In this document: in pieces, positions 8,060 through 17,377 of the stretch
How the letters are laid out: the number at the start of each line of letters is the position of its first letter
Numbering within the stretch: the stretch's first letter is position 1
DNA from: Alcaligenaceae bacterium
GTDB lineage: Bacteria; Pseudomonadota; Gammaproteobacteria; Burkholderiales; Burkholderiaceae_B
DNA length: 64,000 bases
Direction of reading: 5' to 3'
Assembly (NCBI GenBank): GCA_013416435.1
Contig: JACCEN010000006.1
Span: 1 to 64,000 of the forward strand
Program-made: the position numbers and the translations under genes
Notes under the pieces: model-generated
What the model saw: only the letters and a program-made list of their open reading frames with translations
The model's database searches: none
What the model was told of the DNA's origin: nothing

Positions 8060-11057
8060 TCGCCACGTGCTCCGCCCGGCGCCCGGAATGCTCTTCCAGG
8101 CCGTCTGCGATCTGATGGCGGCAACTGGTTCCATCGGCAACCAACAGGGTGTTCGCGTCGGCCTCCCGAAGGGCCGGCAGCAAGGATAATTCGGCCATCT
8201 TCATGGACGCTTCGTAATGAGAGGCGTCGTAGCCGAAGCTGCCGGCCATGCCGCAGCAGCTGGATTCCACCAGCTCGACTTTCAATTCCGGAATCAGCGC
8301 CAGCACTTGCTGGACCGGTTTGACGGCATCGAAGGCCTTTTGGTGGCAATGTCCATGCAGCAGCGCGCGTTTCTGAGGCAGCGGCTTCAAATCGAGCTTG
8401 AGCCGGTCCGCCTTCAGTTCGCGGGCGAGGAATTCCTCGAACAGATAGGATTGCTTAGCCAGCGCCTGGGCCTCGTCGCCCAGACCCATGACCAAAAATT
8501 CGTCGCGCAGACTAAGAAGACAGGACGGTTCGAGCCCGACGACGGGAATGCCGCGTGTGATGAACGGACGCAATGCGTCGAGCGTTCGGCGCGCTTCGGC
8601 CCGGGCTTTGTCGACCAGCCCTGCGGACAAATAGGTGCGCCCACAGCACAAGGGGCGGTTTTCCTGCGGGGAGTCCGGTACGGCGCGGGCGACATGTACT
8701 TTGTAGCCGGCCGCCGTCAAGACCTGCAATGCCGCGTGGGCGTTCTCTGATTCGAAATAATTGTTGAAGGTGTCGGCAAACAGCACGACATCCGCTTGTT
8801 CGGCCGGAAGATCCGGCGCCTTCCTGACGAAGGTGTCGCGACGCCATGCGGGCAGCTTGCGCTTGGCTGAGATGCCCAGGTGCTTTTCCGACAGCTTCGC
8901 CAGCATCGGCATGGCGTTACGCAAGTTGAACAGCCAAGGAAGCCGCGCTGCCCAAGGGGCCCACTGCGGCATGGTCGCGATGAGCCTGTCTTTCAGGGTC
9001 AATCCATGCCGCTTGCGCCATTGATTCAGGAATTCGATCTTCATCCTGGCCATGTCCACGCCCGTTGGACAGTCGCGCTTGCAGCCCTTGCAGCTCACGC
9101 ACAAGTCCATCGCATCACGCACGGCTTCCGAAGCCAGGGCGTCGGGCCCAAGCTGCCCCGACAGCGCCAGGCGCAGCGTGTTGGCGCGTCCGCGCGTCAG
9201 GTGCTGCTCGTCGCGCGTGATGCGATAGCTGGGGCACATCGTGCCAGCGTCGAACTTGCGGCAGTGGCCGTTGTTGTTGCACATTTCAACGGCCTTGGCC
9301 AGGCCCCGGGCCGCATCGCCCCCCGTGCCGGGCGCACTGACGCGTTCGCTTACGGGATCGATCTGGACGTCCCAGGACGACCAGTCCAGCGCGGGCTGGA
9401 GCGGAATCACCTGATACGACGGCTTGAACCGGAAGGTTTCCACCTTGTCCATTTTTTCGCAGCGTACGATCTTGCCGGGGTTCATCAGGCCGTCGGGATC
9501 GAAAAGGTCTTTGATCTCTTCGAAGGCGTGCGTCAATCGCGGGCCGAACTGCCAGCCGACCCATTCGCTGCGGACCAGGCCGTCGCCGTGTTCGCCCGAG
9601 AACGCGCCCTTGTAGCGCCGCACCAGCGCACCCGCCTCTTCGGCGATGGCGCGCATCTTCTGAGCGCCGTCGCGGCGCATGTCGAGAATCGGGCGCACGT
9701 GCAGCGTGCCGACGGAGGCATGGGCGTACCATGTGCCACGTGTGCCGTAGCGCGTAAAGACCTCGGTCAACTGGCTGGTGTATTCGGCCAGATGCTCCAG
9801 CGGGACGGCGCAGTCTTCAATGAACGACACCGGCTTGCCGTCTCCGCGCATGCTCATCATGATGTTGAGTCCCGCTTTCCGGACTTCCCAGAGTTCCTTC
9901 TGAGGACTTGCATCAGGCATTTCGACCACCGATCCCGGCAAGCCGAGGTCGGCCATGAGCTCCACCAGTTGCGCCAGCCGCGCCAGCTGTTCCTGATGAG
10001 ATTCCCCGGCAAATTCGACCAGCAGGATCGCCTCCGGCGAACCGATCAGCGCTTTGTCGATCACGGGGCGGAAAGCGGGATTCCCCCGGGCAAGTTCTAT
10101 CATGGTGCTGTCGACGAGCTCGACTGCACAGGGCCCCAGCTTGACGATATGCTGCGTCATGTCCATGGCCTGATAGAAGGTCGGGAAGTTCACCACCCCC
10201 AGAGCCTTGCTGCGGGGCAGGGGCGACAGCTTCAAGACCAGCCCGCGGGAATAGGCCAGCGTGCCCTCGCTGCCGACCAGAAGGTGCGCCAGGTTGACGC
10301 TGCCATCGTCGGTATAGGGGCGGGGATTTTGCGGATGATAGATATCCAGGTTGTAGCCGCCCACGCGGCGCAGCACCGCCGGCACATGCGTGGCGATTTC
10401 ATCATGCTCGCGCGCCGCGATCGATCGCAGGCCGGCAATGATGTTCTGTATGCGCGTCGGCGCGCCCGCCATGCTTGATTCGGCGGCGAAGCGCGCCTGC
10501 GTTCCATCGGCCAGCACGGCGTCGATGGCGGTCACGTTATGCACCATGTTGCCGTAGGCGATGGATCGCGAGCCGCAGGAATTGTTGCCGGCCATGCCGC
10601 CTATCGTGCACTGAGCCGCCGTGCTGACGTCCACCGGGAACCACACCCCGTGCGGCTTGAGCCAGGCATTGAGGTGGTCCAGCACAATGCCGGGTTCCAC
10701 CGTCACGGTCATGGCATCCAGGTCCAGCTCCACTACCTGGTTGAGATGCTTGCTGTTGTCGATGACCAGCGCGGCGCCCACGGTCTGCCCGCACTGAGAC
10801 GTGCCGCCGCCGCGACCCACCAGAGGTACGCGCATTTCCCGGCACAGGTCGATCGCGGCGGTGATATCGTCGAAGCTGCGCGGAACGAGAACGCCCACCG
10901 GGTCGATCTGATAGATGGAAGCGTCCGTCGCATAGCGGCCCCGCGAGGCGGCATCGAACAGGACCTCGCCCTCGACGATCTTGCGCAGGCGGCTTGCCAT
11001 CTCGTCGCGTGCGATATGCGTTTGTTTCAGGTGTTGCTGTGAAAGGGGCGCGTTCAT
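8034..11057 (-). CDS. FAD-linked oxidase with 4Fe-4S and CCG domains, YdiJ / D-2-hydroxyglutarate dehydrogenase type
   Basis: A 1007-residue fused dehydrogenase. An FAD-binding type-4 domain (about 40-270, with PLVGRGGGTS and GGMAGNNSCGSRS) is followed by the FAD-oxidase C-terminal domain. Two 4Fe-4S motifs come next (a CNNNGHC...MCPSY segment and CVSCKGCKRDCPTG). A cysteine-rich CCG domain closes the chain (SSCCGMAGSFGYD). The length matches E. coli YdiJ (about 1018). The family oxidises D-2-hydroxy acids such as D-2-hydroxyglutarate and passes electrons to the membrane. The stop overlaps the convergent M81 gene. The GntR gene lies 40 bases downstream of its start codon side, so the two are probably unlinked transcripts or a short operon led by the regulator. 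Confidence 0.85.
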   Translation of the reverse strand: MNAPLSQQHLKQTHIARDEMASRLRKIVEGEVLFDAASRGRYATDASIYQIDPVGVLVPRSFDDITAAIDLCREMRVPLVGRGGGTSQCGQTVGAALVIDNSKHLNQVVELDLDAMTVTVEPGIVLDHLNAWLKPHGVWFPVDVSTAAQCTIGGMAGNNSCGSRSIAYGNMVHNVTAIDAVLADGTQARFAAESSMAGAPTRIQNIIAGLRSIAAREHDEIATHVPAVLRRVGGYNLDIYHPQNPRPYTDDGSVNLAHLLVGSEGTLAYSRGLVLKLSPLPRSKALGVVNFPTFYQAMDMTQHIVKLGPCAVELVDSTMIELARGNPAFRPVIDKALIGSPEAILLVEFAGESHQEQLARLAQLVELMADLGLPGSVVEMPDASPQKELWEVRKAGLNIMMSMRGDGKPVSFIEDCAVPLEHLAEYTSQLTEVFTRYGTRGTWYAHASVGTLHVRPILDMRRDGAQKMRAIAEEAGALVRRYKGAFSGEHGDGLVRSEWVGWQFGPRLTHAFEEIKDLFDPDGLMNPGKIVRCEKMDKVETFRFKPSYQVIPLQPALDWSSWDVQIDPVSERVSAPGTGGDAARGLAKAVEMCNNNGHCRKFDAGTMCPSYRITRDEQHLTRGRANTLRLALSGQLGPDALASEAVRDAMDLCVSCKGCKRDCPTGVDMARMKIEFLNQWRKRHGLTLKDRLIATMPQWAPWAARLPWLFNLRNAMPMLAKLSEKHLGISAKRKLPAWRRDTFVRKAPDLPAEQADVVLFADTFNNYFESENAHAALQVLTAAGYKVHVARAVPDSPQENRPLCCGRTYLSAGLVDKARAEARRTLDALRPFITRGIPVVGLEPSCLLSLRDEFLVMGLGDEAQALAKQSYLFEEFLARELKADRLKLDLKPLPQKRALLHGHCHQKAFDAVKPVQQVLALIPELKVELVESSCCGMAGSFGYDASHYEASMKMAELSLLPALREADANTLLVADGTSCRHQIADGLEEHSGRRAEHVAIILRRALE

Positions 11058-11097
11058 CGTAATCCTGTCGAGGTGGTTGCAAGGCCTGCGGCCGTGA

Positions 11098-11829
11098 TTA
11101 ATCGGAGTTGGGAGGCGAATTCAGGCTTTCGAGGACGGCTTCGCCCTTGCGCTGCAGGTGCAGGCGCATGACGTTCGCCATGCGGACCCCATCCCGTGCG
11201 ACCAGGGCGTCGACCATGTCCTGGTGTTCGCGCATGGCCTGATCCCATTTGTCGTGATTCAGATTGGAGCGGAAGCGCAGGTTCTGCAGCCGAAGATTGA
11301 TGGTCTTGTAGACCGTCGAAAGCAAGTCGTTGTGGCCGGCGGCGTTGATCAGGTCATGTATTTGCCGATTGACGTGGTAGTAGGACGATAAGTCCCGGCG
11401 GGCGTGGCAGGCCTGCATTTCGAAGGTCAGCGCCTTGATCTCGGCGATTTCTTCCTCGCTGATGCGCTGGCAGGCCAGCTCGCCCGACAGCGCTTCCAGC
11501 GCGCACATGACCTCGAAGCTTTCGCGCACGTCTTTTTCCGACAACGCAATGACTTGCGCTCCCCGGTTGGGCTGCATGCGCACCAGCCCTTCCGCGGACA
11601 GCAGGCGGAATGCTTCCCGCAACGGCGTGCGCGAAACCTGCAGCAGGTCGCACAAGGCGCGCTCGTTCAGGCGCGATCCGGCGGGCAACTGGCCCTCGAT
11701 GATCAGTTCGCGCAAGCGGTCGGCGACGGCGGTGGGCAGCGTGCGCCGGTCCACCGCATCGGTGGTGATGGGGGCGGAGGCGCTGTACGGCGCAAGAAGG
11801 GAATCGTAGCTGGCTTGCGGTGTTTTCAT
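11098..11829 (-). CDS. GntR family transcriptional regulator (FCD subfamily)
   Basis: A 243-residue regulator. An N-terminal winged HTH (about residues 30-95, with LRELIIEGQLPAGSRLNERAL and VSRTPLREAFRLLSAEGLV) precedes an FCD ligand-binding domain. The first ATG, at 11829, was preferred over an in-frame TTG at 11841. A palindrome-half TTGGTATACAAAA touches the start region, and a matching site lies before the divergent aminotransferase gene, so it probably represses itself and its neighbour. The effector is likely a small organic acid, as is usual for FCD regulators, but is not known. Confidence 0.85.
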   Translation of the reverse strand: MKTPQASYDSLLAPYSASAPITTDAVDRRTLPTAVADRLRELIIEGQLPAGSRLNERALCDLLQVSRTPLREAFRLLSAEGLVRMQPNRGAQVIALSEKDVRESFEVMCALEALSGELACQRISEEEIAEIKALTFEMQACHARRDLSSYYHVNRQIHDLINAAGHNDLLSTVYKTINLRLQNLRFRSNLNHDKWDQAMREHQDMVDALVARDGVRMANVMRLHLQRKGEAVLESLNSPPNSD

Positions 11830-11830
11830 A

Positions 11831-11843
11831 TTGGTATACAAAA
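11831..11843. promoter_or_regulatory. Putative GntR/FCD operator, regulator side
   Basis: TTGGTATACAAAA lies immediately upstream of the regulator's ATG. Its reverse complement TTTTGTATACCAA recurs before the aminotransferase gene at 12009-12021. FCD regulators commonly recognise TGGTATACCA-like dyads, so this fits an autoregulatory operator overlapping the start of the gene. No clear Shine-Dalgarno sequence is visible here, so the transcript may be leaderless. Confidence 0.6.
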
Positions 11844-12008
11844 AGCATGTAGGCCTGAGGCAGGCAGGGTAGTCTGTGTCATGCGTGCAGGCGGGAAGGC
11901 GGGTCTCCTATTCTAACTGGTTTGCTTTTTGCATTTATGTTGTGGTGCATCACGAAATAATGCTTGCAGGTAATCTGCTTTCTTCTTATTATTCATGAAC
12001 ATTTGTAT

Positions 12009-12021
12009 TTTGTATACCAAA
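12009..12021. promoter_or_regulatory. Putative GntR/FCD operator, aminotransferase side
   Basis: TTTTGTATACCAA is the exact inverse of the site next to the regulator gene and lies 17 bases before the aminotransferase start codon. Its location downstream of any plausible promoter fits repression by roadblock or by overlap with the transcription start. Confidence 0.6.
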
Positions 12022-12038
12022 TCTTGCCAGGAGCGTTC

Positions 12039-13247
12039 ATGATTCCCTTACATTCACATCCCTCCGGTCGCCATTTCCTGCAGATTCCGGGGCCGAGCAA
12101 TGTACCTGATCGTGTGCTGCGCGCCATCGACAACGTCACCATCGACCACCGCGGTCCCGAGTTCGGCGAACTGGGCAGGGCGGTGCTGTCCGGCATGAAA
12201 AAAGTGTTCAAGACCGAATCCCACGTCATCATTTACCCGGCATCGGGTACCGGCGCCTGGGAAGCGGCACTGGTCAATGCGCTGTCTCCGGGCGACAAGG
12301 TGCTGATGGCGGAAACCGGCCATTTCGCCACGCTGTGGAAGAAAATGGCGGTCAAGCTCGGCCTTGACGTGGAATTCTTGGACGGCGACTGGCGCCACGG
12401 CGCGGACGCCGACAAGGTCAAGGCCAGGCTTCAGGCCGATACCCAGCATGAGATCAGGGCAGTCTGCGTCGTGCACAACGAGACCGCCACCGGCGTAACC
12501 AGCAATATCGCCGCCATCCGGCAGGCCATCGACAGCGCCAAGCACCCGGCCCTGCTGATGGTCGACACGATTTCCTCCTTGGGGTCCATCGATTATCGCC
12601 ATGACGAATGGGGGGTCGATGTCACCGTATCCGGTTCCCAAAAAGGCCTGATGCTGCCGCCCGGGCTGTCCTTCAATGCCGTCAGCGCCAAGGCGCTCGC
12701 CGCGTCGGAGTCCGCGCGGCTGCCCCGTTCCTATTGGGACTGGAAGGAAATGATCGCCATCAACGGCAAGGGTTATTTTCCGTATACGCCGGCTACCAAT
12801 CTGCTGTATGGTCTGCACGAAGCGCTCGAAATGCTCTTCTCCGAAGGCCTGGACAACGTCTTTGCCCGGCACGATCGCTTCGGCGAGGCCACGCGCCGGG
12901 CCGTGAATGCCTGGGGCCTGGAAATCCTGTGCAAGAATCCGGCGGAGTACAGTTCCGTGCTCACCGCGGTCATCATGCCGGAAGGGCACAGCGCCGATGC
13001 CTTCCGCAAGACGGTGCTCACGAATTTCAACATGTCGCTCGGCCAAGGGCTTACCAAGCTGTCGGACAAGGTGTTCCGCATCGGGCACCTGGGCGACCTC
13101 AATGACCTGACTTTATGCGGCACGCTGGCCGGCATAGAAATGGGGCTCGATAAGGCCGGCGTGCCCCATCGTAAAGGAGGTGTCCTGGCCGCCATGGACT
13201 ACCTCGCCGGTTCGTCAGTTGCAACGCCCGCCGTGAAGGCGGCTTAA
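12039..13247 (+). CDS. Class V aminotransferase, serine/alanine--glyoxylate aminotransferase type
   Basis: A 402-residue PLP enzyme. It opens with FLQIPGPSNVPDRVL and contains HNETATG and SGSQKGLMLPPGL, where the lysine is the expected PLP Schiff-base residue. This pattern is typical of serine-glyoxylate aminotransferase (SgaA) and related enzymes making glycine and hydroxypyruvate. The ATG at 12039 has a good CAGGAG site 6 bases upstream. It diverges from the GntR regulator and shares its operator-like motif. The downstream TctCBA genes start after a repeat-containing gap, so common control is possible but unproven. Confidence 0.85.
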   Translation: MIPLHSHPSGRHFLQIPGPSNVPDRVLRAIDNVTIDHRGPEFGELGRAVLSGMKKVFKTESHVIIYPASGTGAWEAALVNALSPGDKVLMAETGHFATLWKKMAVKLGLDVEFLDGDWRHGADADKVKARLQADTQHEIRAVCVVHNETATGVTSNIAAIRQAIDSAKHPALLMVDTISSLGSIDYRHDEWGVDVTVSGSQKGLMLPPGLSFNAVSAKALAASESARLPRSYWDWKEMIAINGKGYFPYTPATNLLYGLHEALEMLFSEGLDNVFARHDRFGEATRRAVNAWGLEILCKNPAEYSSVLTAVIMPEGHSADAFRKTVLTNFNMSLGQGLTKLSDKVFRIGHLGDLNDLTLCGTLAGIEMGLDKAGVPHRKGGVLAAMDYLAGSSVATPAVKAA

Positions 13248-13279
13248 CCCGCTGAATTCCAAACCAGGGGCCAGACCGA

Positions 13280-13309
13280 GGGGTCAGGCCCCTTACGGGG
13301 TCTGACCCC
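13280..13309. repeat. Palindromic GGGGTC-type intergenic repeat
   Basis: One copy (arms GGGGTCAGGCCCC and GGGGTCTGACCCC, spacer TTAC) with a degenerate partial copy just upstream (about 13266-13279). It separates the aminotransferase gene from the tctC-type gene. The left arm has one base change from the consensus. Confidence 0.85.
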
Positions 13310-13425
13310 AGCGTTTTACCCAGAACAATAAGGCGGCCGCCGAGCCGCCCATCGCAGTACAGGCTCGCATACCAACCGCGTTCCGACAGAGGACGTGTTC
13401 TGCAGCACCAATTGAGGAGATCCAC

Positions 13426-14445
13426 ATGAAGCATCTGACTCGCAGCTCGTCAAAGAAGTCTTACCTTTTTGCATCGACGCTCATTCTGGCCGGCACCGTC
13501 GCCATGCCGGCCCATGCCTGGGAACCCACTCGTTCGGTTGAAATCATCGTGCCGGCGGGCGCGGGCGGCGCCTCGGATCAAATGGCGCGCACCATACAAA
13601 GCATCATCCTCAAGCACAAGCTCATGAAGCAGTCCACCCTGGTGCTGAACAAGGGCGGCGCAAGCGGCGGCGAAGGCATCATGGAGACCAAGGCATCGGC
13701 GGGCGACCCTCACAAGCTGATGGTGGCCTTTTCGGCCATCTACACCTTGCCCATCGCCGTGAACCTGCCGTTCAATTGGCGCGACTTGAATCCCGTTGCC
13801 ATGATCGCGCAGGACGAATTCGTGTTGTGGACCAACGCCGAGGCGCCCTACAAGACTGCGGCCGACTACCTGAAGGCCGTCAAGGACGGCGGTCCGGGCA
13901 AATTCAAGATGGGAGGCACGGGCGCCAAGCGCGAAGACCAGATCATCACGGTCGCGCTTGAAAAAGCCGCCGGCGTCAAGTTCACCTACGTGCCCTACAA
14001 AAGCGGCGGCGAAGCCGCAACGCAACTGGTTGGCAAGCACACCGATTCCAACGTGAACAATCCCAGCGAGAACGTCGCACAATGGCGTGCCGACCAGGTC
14101 AAAGCGCTTTGCGTGTTTTCCGAGCAGCGCATGACCTACAAGGACAAGATCACCAAGGAACTTGCCTGGTCCGACATCCCGACCTGCAAAGAAGCGGGCT
14201 ACGACGTCCAGTACCAGATGCTGCGCGCGTTCTTCCTGCCGCCCAAGACCACAGCCGAGCAATCCGCCTATTACGCGGACCTGCTCAAGAAAGTCAGCGA
14301 AACGGACGAATGGAAGGAGTACCTCGCGAAACAGGCCCTGCATGGCCAATACCTGACCGGTGCCGACTTTGTCAGCTTCCTTGAAAAAGACGAAGCCAAT
14401 CACAAAACGCTGATGCAGGAAGCTGGCCTGGCTGCCAAGAAATAA
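13426..14445 (+). CDS. tctC: Tripartite tricarboxylate transporter substrate-binding protein (TctC/Bug family)
   Basis: A 339-residue periplasmic receptor with a Sec signal peptide ending around MPAHA-W. The mature start EPTRSVEIIVPAGAGGASDQM is the Bug/TctC hallmark, and YVPYKSGGEAATQLVG lies midway. It captures a carboxylate for the TctBA membrane unit encoded next in the operon. TGAGGAGATCC gives it a strong ribosome site. The ligand is unknown; linkage to a crotonase and a CoA-transferase suggests an organic acid that is later activated as a CoA thioester. Confidence 0.88.
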   Translation: MKHLTRSSSKKSYLFASTLILAGTVAMPAHAWEPTRSVEIIVPAGAGGASDQMARTIQSIILKHKLMKQSTLVLNKGGASGGEGIMETKASAGDPHKLMVAFSAIYTLPIAVNLPFNWRDLNPVAMIAQDEFVLWTNAEAPYKTAADYLKAVKDGGPGKFKMGGTGAKREDQIITVALEKAAGVKFTYVPYKSGGEAATQLVGKHTDSNVNNPSENVAQWRADQVKALCVFSEQRMTYKDKITKELAWSDIPTCKEAGYDVQYQMLRAFFLPPKTTAEQSAYYADLLKKVSETDEWKEYLAKQALHGQYLTGADFVSFLEKDEANHKTLMQEAGLAAKK

Positions 14446-14461
14446 GCAACCGGAGCTGCTA

Positions 14462-14977
14462 ATGAGTCAAGAGCAAACTCAGGACAGCCCGCCGAAAGGC
14501 GGGTTGTCTCACAGTCACGTCGATGCCATCACCGCGGTGTTCGTGTTCATCCTGGGCATGGTCATGATGCTCGACAATCATCGCATCGGCATATCATGGG
14601 CGTCCGACGGGCCTGAACCCGGCTACTTTCCTTTCCATATCGGCGCCATCCTGTGCATTGCCAGCGTCGCGGTATTCCTGGGATCGATATTCGGAAAGAA
14701 CCGCAATCGCGAGATCTTCGTCAGTTGGGCGCGTTTCCGCCTGGTGCTGCTGGTGCTGGTCCCCACGGGCGTCTATATCCTGCTGATCCAGTTCCTGGGC
14801 ATCTATGTCGCATCCGTCCTGTTCATCGGCGGCTTCATGCGTCTGCTCGGGCGGATCGGATGGCTGAAGACCGTGCTGATCAGCGTCAGCGTCAACGTAT
14901 TGCTGTTCTGGATGTTCGAGATCCAGTTCATGGTTCCTTTGCCCAAAGGACCTTTGGAAGCCATGTTGGGCTATTGA
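14462..14977 (+). CDS. tctB: Tripartite tricarboxylate transporter small membrane subunit (TctB family)
   Basis: A 171-residue protein with four predicted membrane segments, beginning about residue 22 (AITAVFVFILGMVMML) and ending with the helix before MVPLPKG. Size and position between tctC and tctA identify it as the small subunit. CCGGAG sits before the ATG. The N-terminal 20 residues are hydrophilic and probably cytoplasmic. Confidence 0.85.
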   Translation: MSQEQTQDSPPKGGLSHSHVDAITAVFVFILGMVMMLDNHRIGISWASDGPEPGYFPFHIGAILCIASVAVFLGSIFGKNRNREIFVSWARFRLVLLVLVPTGVYILLIQFLGIYVASVLFIGGFMRLLGRIGWLKTVLISVSVNVLLFWMFEIQFMVPLPKGPLEAMLGY

Positions 14978-14998
14978 ACCGGAAACAGGAGATCCATT

Positions 14999-16546
14999 GT
15001 GGATGAACTCAATTCTTTGCTTCATGGATTCGCCACGGTATTGAGCTGGTACAACATCTGGATGATGATGATCGGCCTGGTGCTGGGTGTAATCATCGGG
15101 GTGCTGCCGGGCCTGGGCGGCCCGAATGGCGTCGCCATCCTGCTGCCCCTTACCTTCACGATGCCGCCCACCTCAGCCATCATCATGCTGTCGTGCATTT
15201 ATTGGGGTTCGCTGTTCGCGGGCGCCATCACGTCGATCCTGTTCAACATACCCGGGGAAACCTCCTCGGTGGCGACGACGTTCGATGGATACCCGCTGGC
15301 GCAGCAGGGGAAGGCCGGCAACGCCCTGACAGCCTCCTTCACCGGTTCCTTCTTTGGCGCGCTGTCGGGCGTGCTGCTCATCACCTTTCTTGCGCCGCTG
15401 GTGTCGCGTTTTGCGCTGCAGTTCGGCCCGCCGGAGTTCTTCGCGGTCTTTCTGCTGACCTTCTGCAGCTTTGTGGGGACTGACAAGAAAACACCGTTCA
15501 AGACCATTATTTCGATGATGCTGGGTTTCGGTCTGGCGGCGATCGGCATGGACACGATCAGCGGTGGCTTGCGCATGACCTTCGGCCTGTCCGAGCTCCT
15601 GCGCGGCATCGACTTCCTGGTCGTGGTGATCGGCCTCTTCGGTATCGGCGAGATCCTGGTCAGCATGGAAGAGGGGCTCAAGTTCGAAGGCAAGAACGGC
15701 AAGATGAACCTCAAGGTGGTGCTGCAGACCTGGCGCGAAATGCCCAAGTACTGGATGACATTGATCCGGAGCACGCTGGTCGGCTGCTGGATGGGCGTCA
15801 CGCCCGGCGGCGCGACGGCTGCGTCGTTCATGGGTTATGGCCTGGCGCAGCGTTTTTCCCGCAATGGGCATAAGTTCGGCAAGGGCGAACTCGAAGGGGT
15901 GATCGCTCCAGAGACCGCCGCGCACGCTTCGGGAACATCCGCCTTGCTGCCCATGCTGGCGCTCGGTATTCCAGGCTCGGCCACGGCCGCGGTGCTGCTT
16001 GGCGGCTTGATGATCTGGGGCCTTCAACCAGGGCCGCTGCTGTTCGTGGAGCAAAAGGAATTTGTCTGGGGCCTCATCGCCAGCATGTATCTGGGCAACT
16101 TTGCCGGCATGATCCTGGTGCTCAGCACGGTGCCTCTGTTCGCCGCCATCCTGCGCATTCCTTTCGCCATCGTGGCGCCCATCATCATCGTGGTTTGCGC
16201 CATTGGCGCCTACTCCGTGCATAACGCGATGCTGGACGTCTGGCTGATGCTGCTGTTCGGCGTCATCGGCTACGTACTGAAGAAACTGTCCTATCCGCTC
16301 GCTCCCATGATTCTCGCGCTGGTGCTGGGCGATCGCATGGAAGACGCCTTCCGCCAGGCCATGCTCGGTCCAGGTACCGGCCTGCACGTGTTCTGGTCGA
16401 ACGGCCTGGTCGGCACCATCACCACATTGGCCTTGATCATGCTGTTCTGGCCCTTGGTGCCCTATGCGTTGCGGCTGCTGCGCGGCGCTGGCAATGGGCG
16501 CAATGGCAACCACGGCGGCAATGCGAGCTCGGAGGCGGCCAAATGA
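14999..16546 (+). CDS. tctA: Tripartite tricarboxylate transporter large permease (TctA family)
   Basis: A 515-residue polytopic permease with the TctA signatures GVLPGLGGPNG near residue 35, TSILFNIPGE near residue 80 and LGIPGSATAAVLLGG near residue 325. The start is GTG at 14999 with ACAGGAGA about 6 bases upstream; no in-frame ATG is closer. Its stop overlaps the crotonase ATG (16543-16546), tying transport to catabolism in one operon. Confidence 0.9.
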   Translation: MDELNSLLHGFATVLSWYNIWMMMIGLVLGVIIGVLPGLGGPNGVAILLPLTFTMPPTSAIIMLSCIYWGSLFAGAITSILFNIPGETSSVATTFDGYPLAQQGKAGNALTASFTGSFFGALSGVLLITFLAPLVSRFALQFGPPEFFAVFLLTFCSFVGTDKKTPFKTIISMMLGFGLAAIGMDTISGGLRMTFGLSELLRGIDFLVVVIGLFGIGEILVSMEEGLKFEGKNGKMNLKVVLQTWREMPKYWMTLIRSTLVGCWMGVTPGGATAASFMGYGLAQRFSRNGHKFGKGELEGVIAPETAAHASGTSALLPMLALGIPGSATAAVLLGGLMIWGLQPGPLLFVEQKEFVWGLIASMYLGNFAGMILVLSTVPLFAAILRIPFAIVAPIIIVVCAIGAYSVHNAMLDVWLMLLFGVIGYVLKKLSYPLAPMILALVLGDRMEDAFRQAMLGPGTGLHVFWSNGLVGTITTLALIMLFWPLVPYALRLLRGAGNGRNGNHGGNASSEAAK

Positions 16547-17325
16547 GCGAACAACTCATCCTGGTCGAGCGCGAAGGCGACATCGCAACGGTGATTTTGA
16601 ATCGGCCCTCGAAACTCAATGCGATGACGCGCGAGATGTGGCAGACGCTTGGAACCACGGTCGGTACGCTGTCGGCCGACGACACCTTGCGCTGCATCAT
16701 CTTGCGCGGTGCGGGCGAAAAATCCTTCTCGCCCGGCAACGACATTGCCGAGTTCGAGACGGATCGCTCCAACAAGCGCCAAGCCATCGAGTACGGCCGC
16801 ATCATGCATGCGACCGCCCAGGCGCTGTCTCAATGCAGGCATCCGCTGGTCGCGCAGATACACGGTATTTGCGTAGGCGGCGGCCTCGAGATCGCTTCCC
16901 TGTGCGACATCCGGATCTGCGGCGCCTCCAGCCGGTTCGGCGCGCCCATCAAGAATCTCGGGCTGGTCATGGCCTATCAGGAAATGGCGCCTTTGGTCAG
17001 GCTTGCAGGGCCGGACGTCGCGCTGGAGATCCTGCTGGAAGGCAGGATCTTCGATGCGACGGAGGCGAAAGAGAAGCGGCTGGTCACTCGCGTGGTCGCT
17101 GACGGCCAGGTCGAGGCCGAGGCGCGCGCTGCCGCCCGGCGCATCGCCGACGGTGCGCCGCTGGTGGCGCGGTGGCACAAGAAATTCGCACGGCGGCTTG
17201 CCGATCCGCGTCCCTTGTCCGAAGCCGAATACGACGAATGCTTCGACTGCTTCGATACGCAGGATTTTCGCGAGGGCTATGCCGCGTTCCTGGCCAAGCG
17301 CAAGCCCGGGTTCACCGGGCGCTGA
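16543..17325 (+). CDS. Enoyl-CoA hydratase/isomerase (crotonase) family protein
   Basis: A 260-residue crotonase-fold enzyme. The two oxyanion-hole segments are visible (KSFSPGNDIAEF near residue 65 and HGICVGGGLEIASLCDIRI near residue 107), with a Glu in the second. The exact reaction (hydration, isomerisation or thioester hydrolysis) cannot be read from sequence. Overlap with tctA and the CoA-transferase 53 bases downstream place it in a CoA-thioester route for the imported acid. Confidence 0.85.
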   Translation: MSEQLILVEREGDIATVILNRPSKLNAMTREMWQTLGTTVGTLSADDTLRCIILRGAGEKSFSPGNDIAEFETDRSNKRQAIEYGRIMHATAQALSQCRHPLVAQIHGICVGGGLEIASLCDIRICGASSRFGAPIKNLGLVMAYQEMAPLVRLAGPDVALEILLEGRIFDATEAKEKRLVTRVVADGQVEAEARAAARRIADGAPLVARWHKKFARRLADPRPLSEAEYDECFDCFDTQDFREGYAAFLAKRKPGFTGR

Positions 17326-17377
17326 CCGCGCCGTGCCGCATGGCGGCATGGCCTCACGCAAGCACAAAGGTCGAAGA

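Noticed and set aside
8880-10478. A 532-codon plus-strand frame within the YdiJ-like gene
   Set aside because: Shadow frame of a gene with clear FAD and Fe-S motifs; composition is atypical and there is no ribosome site.
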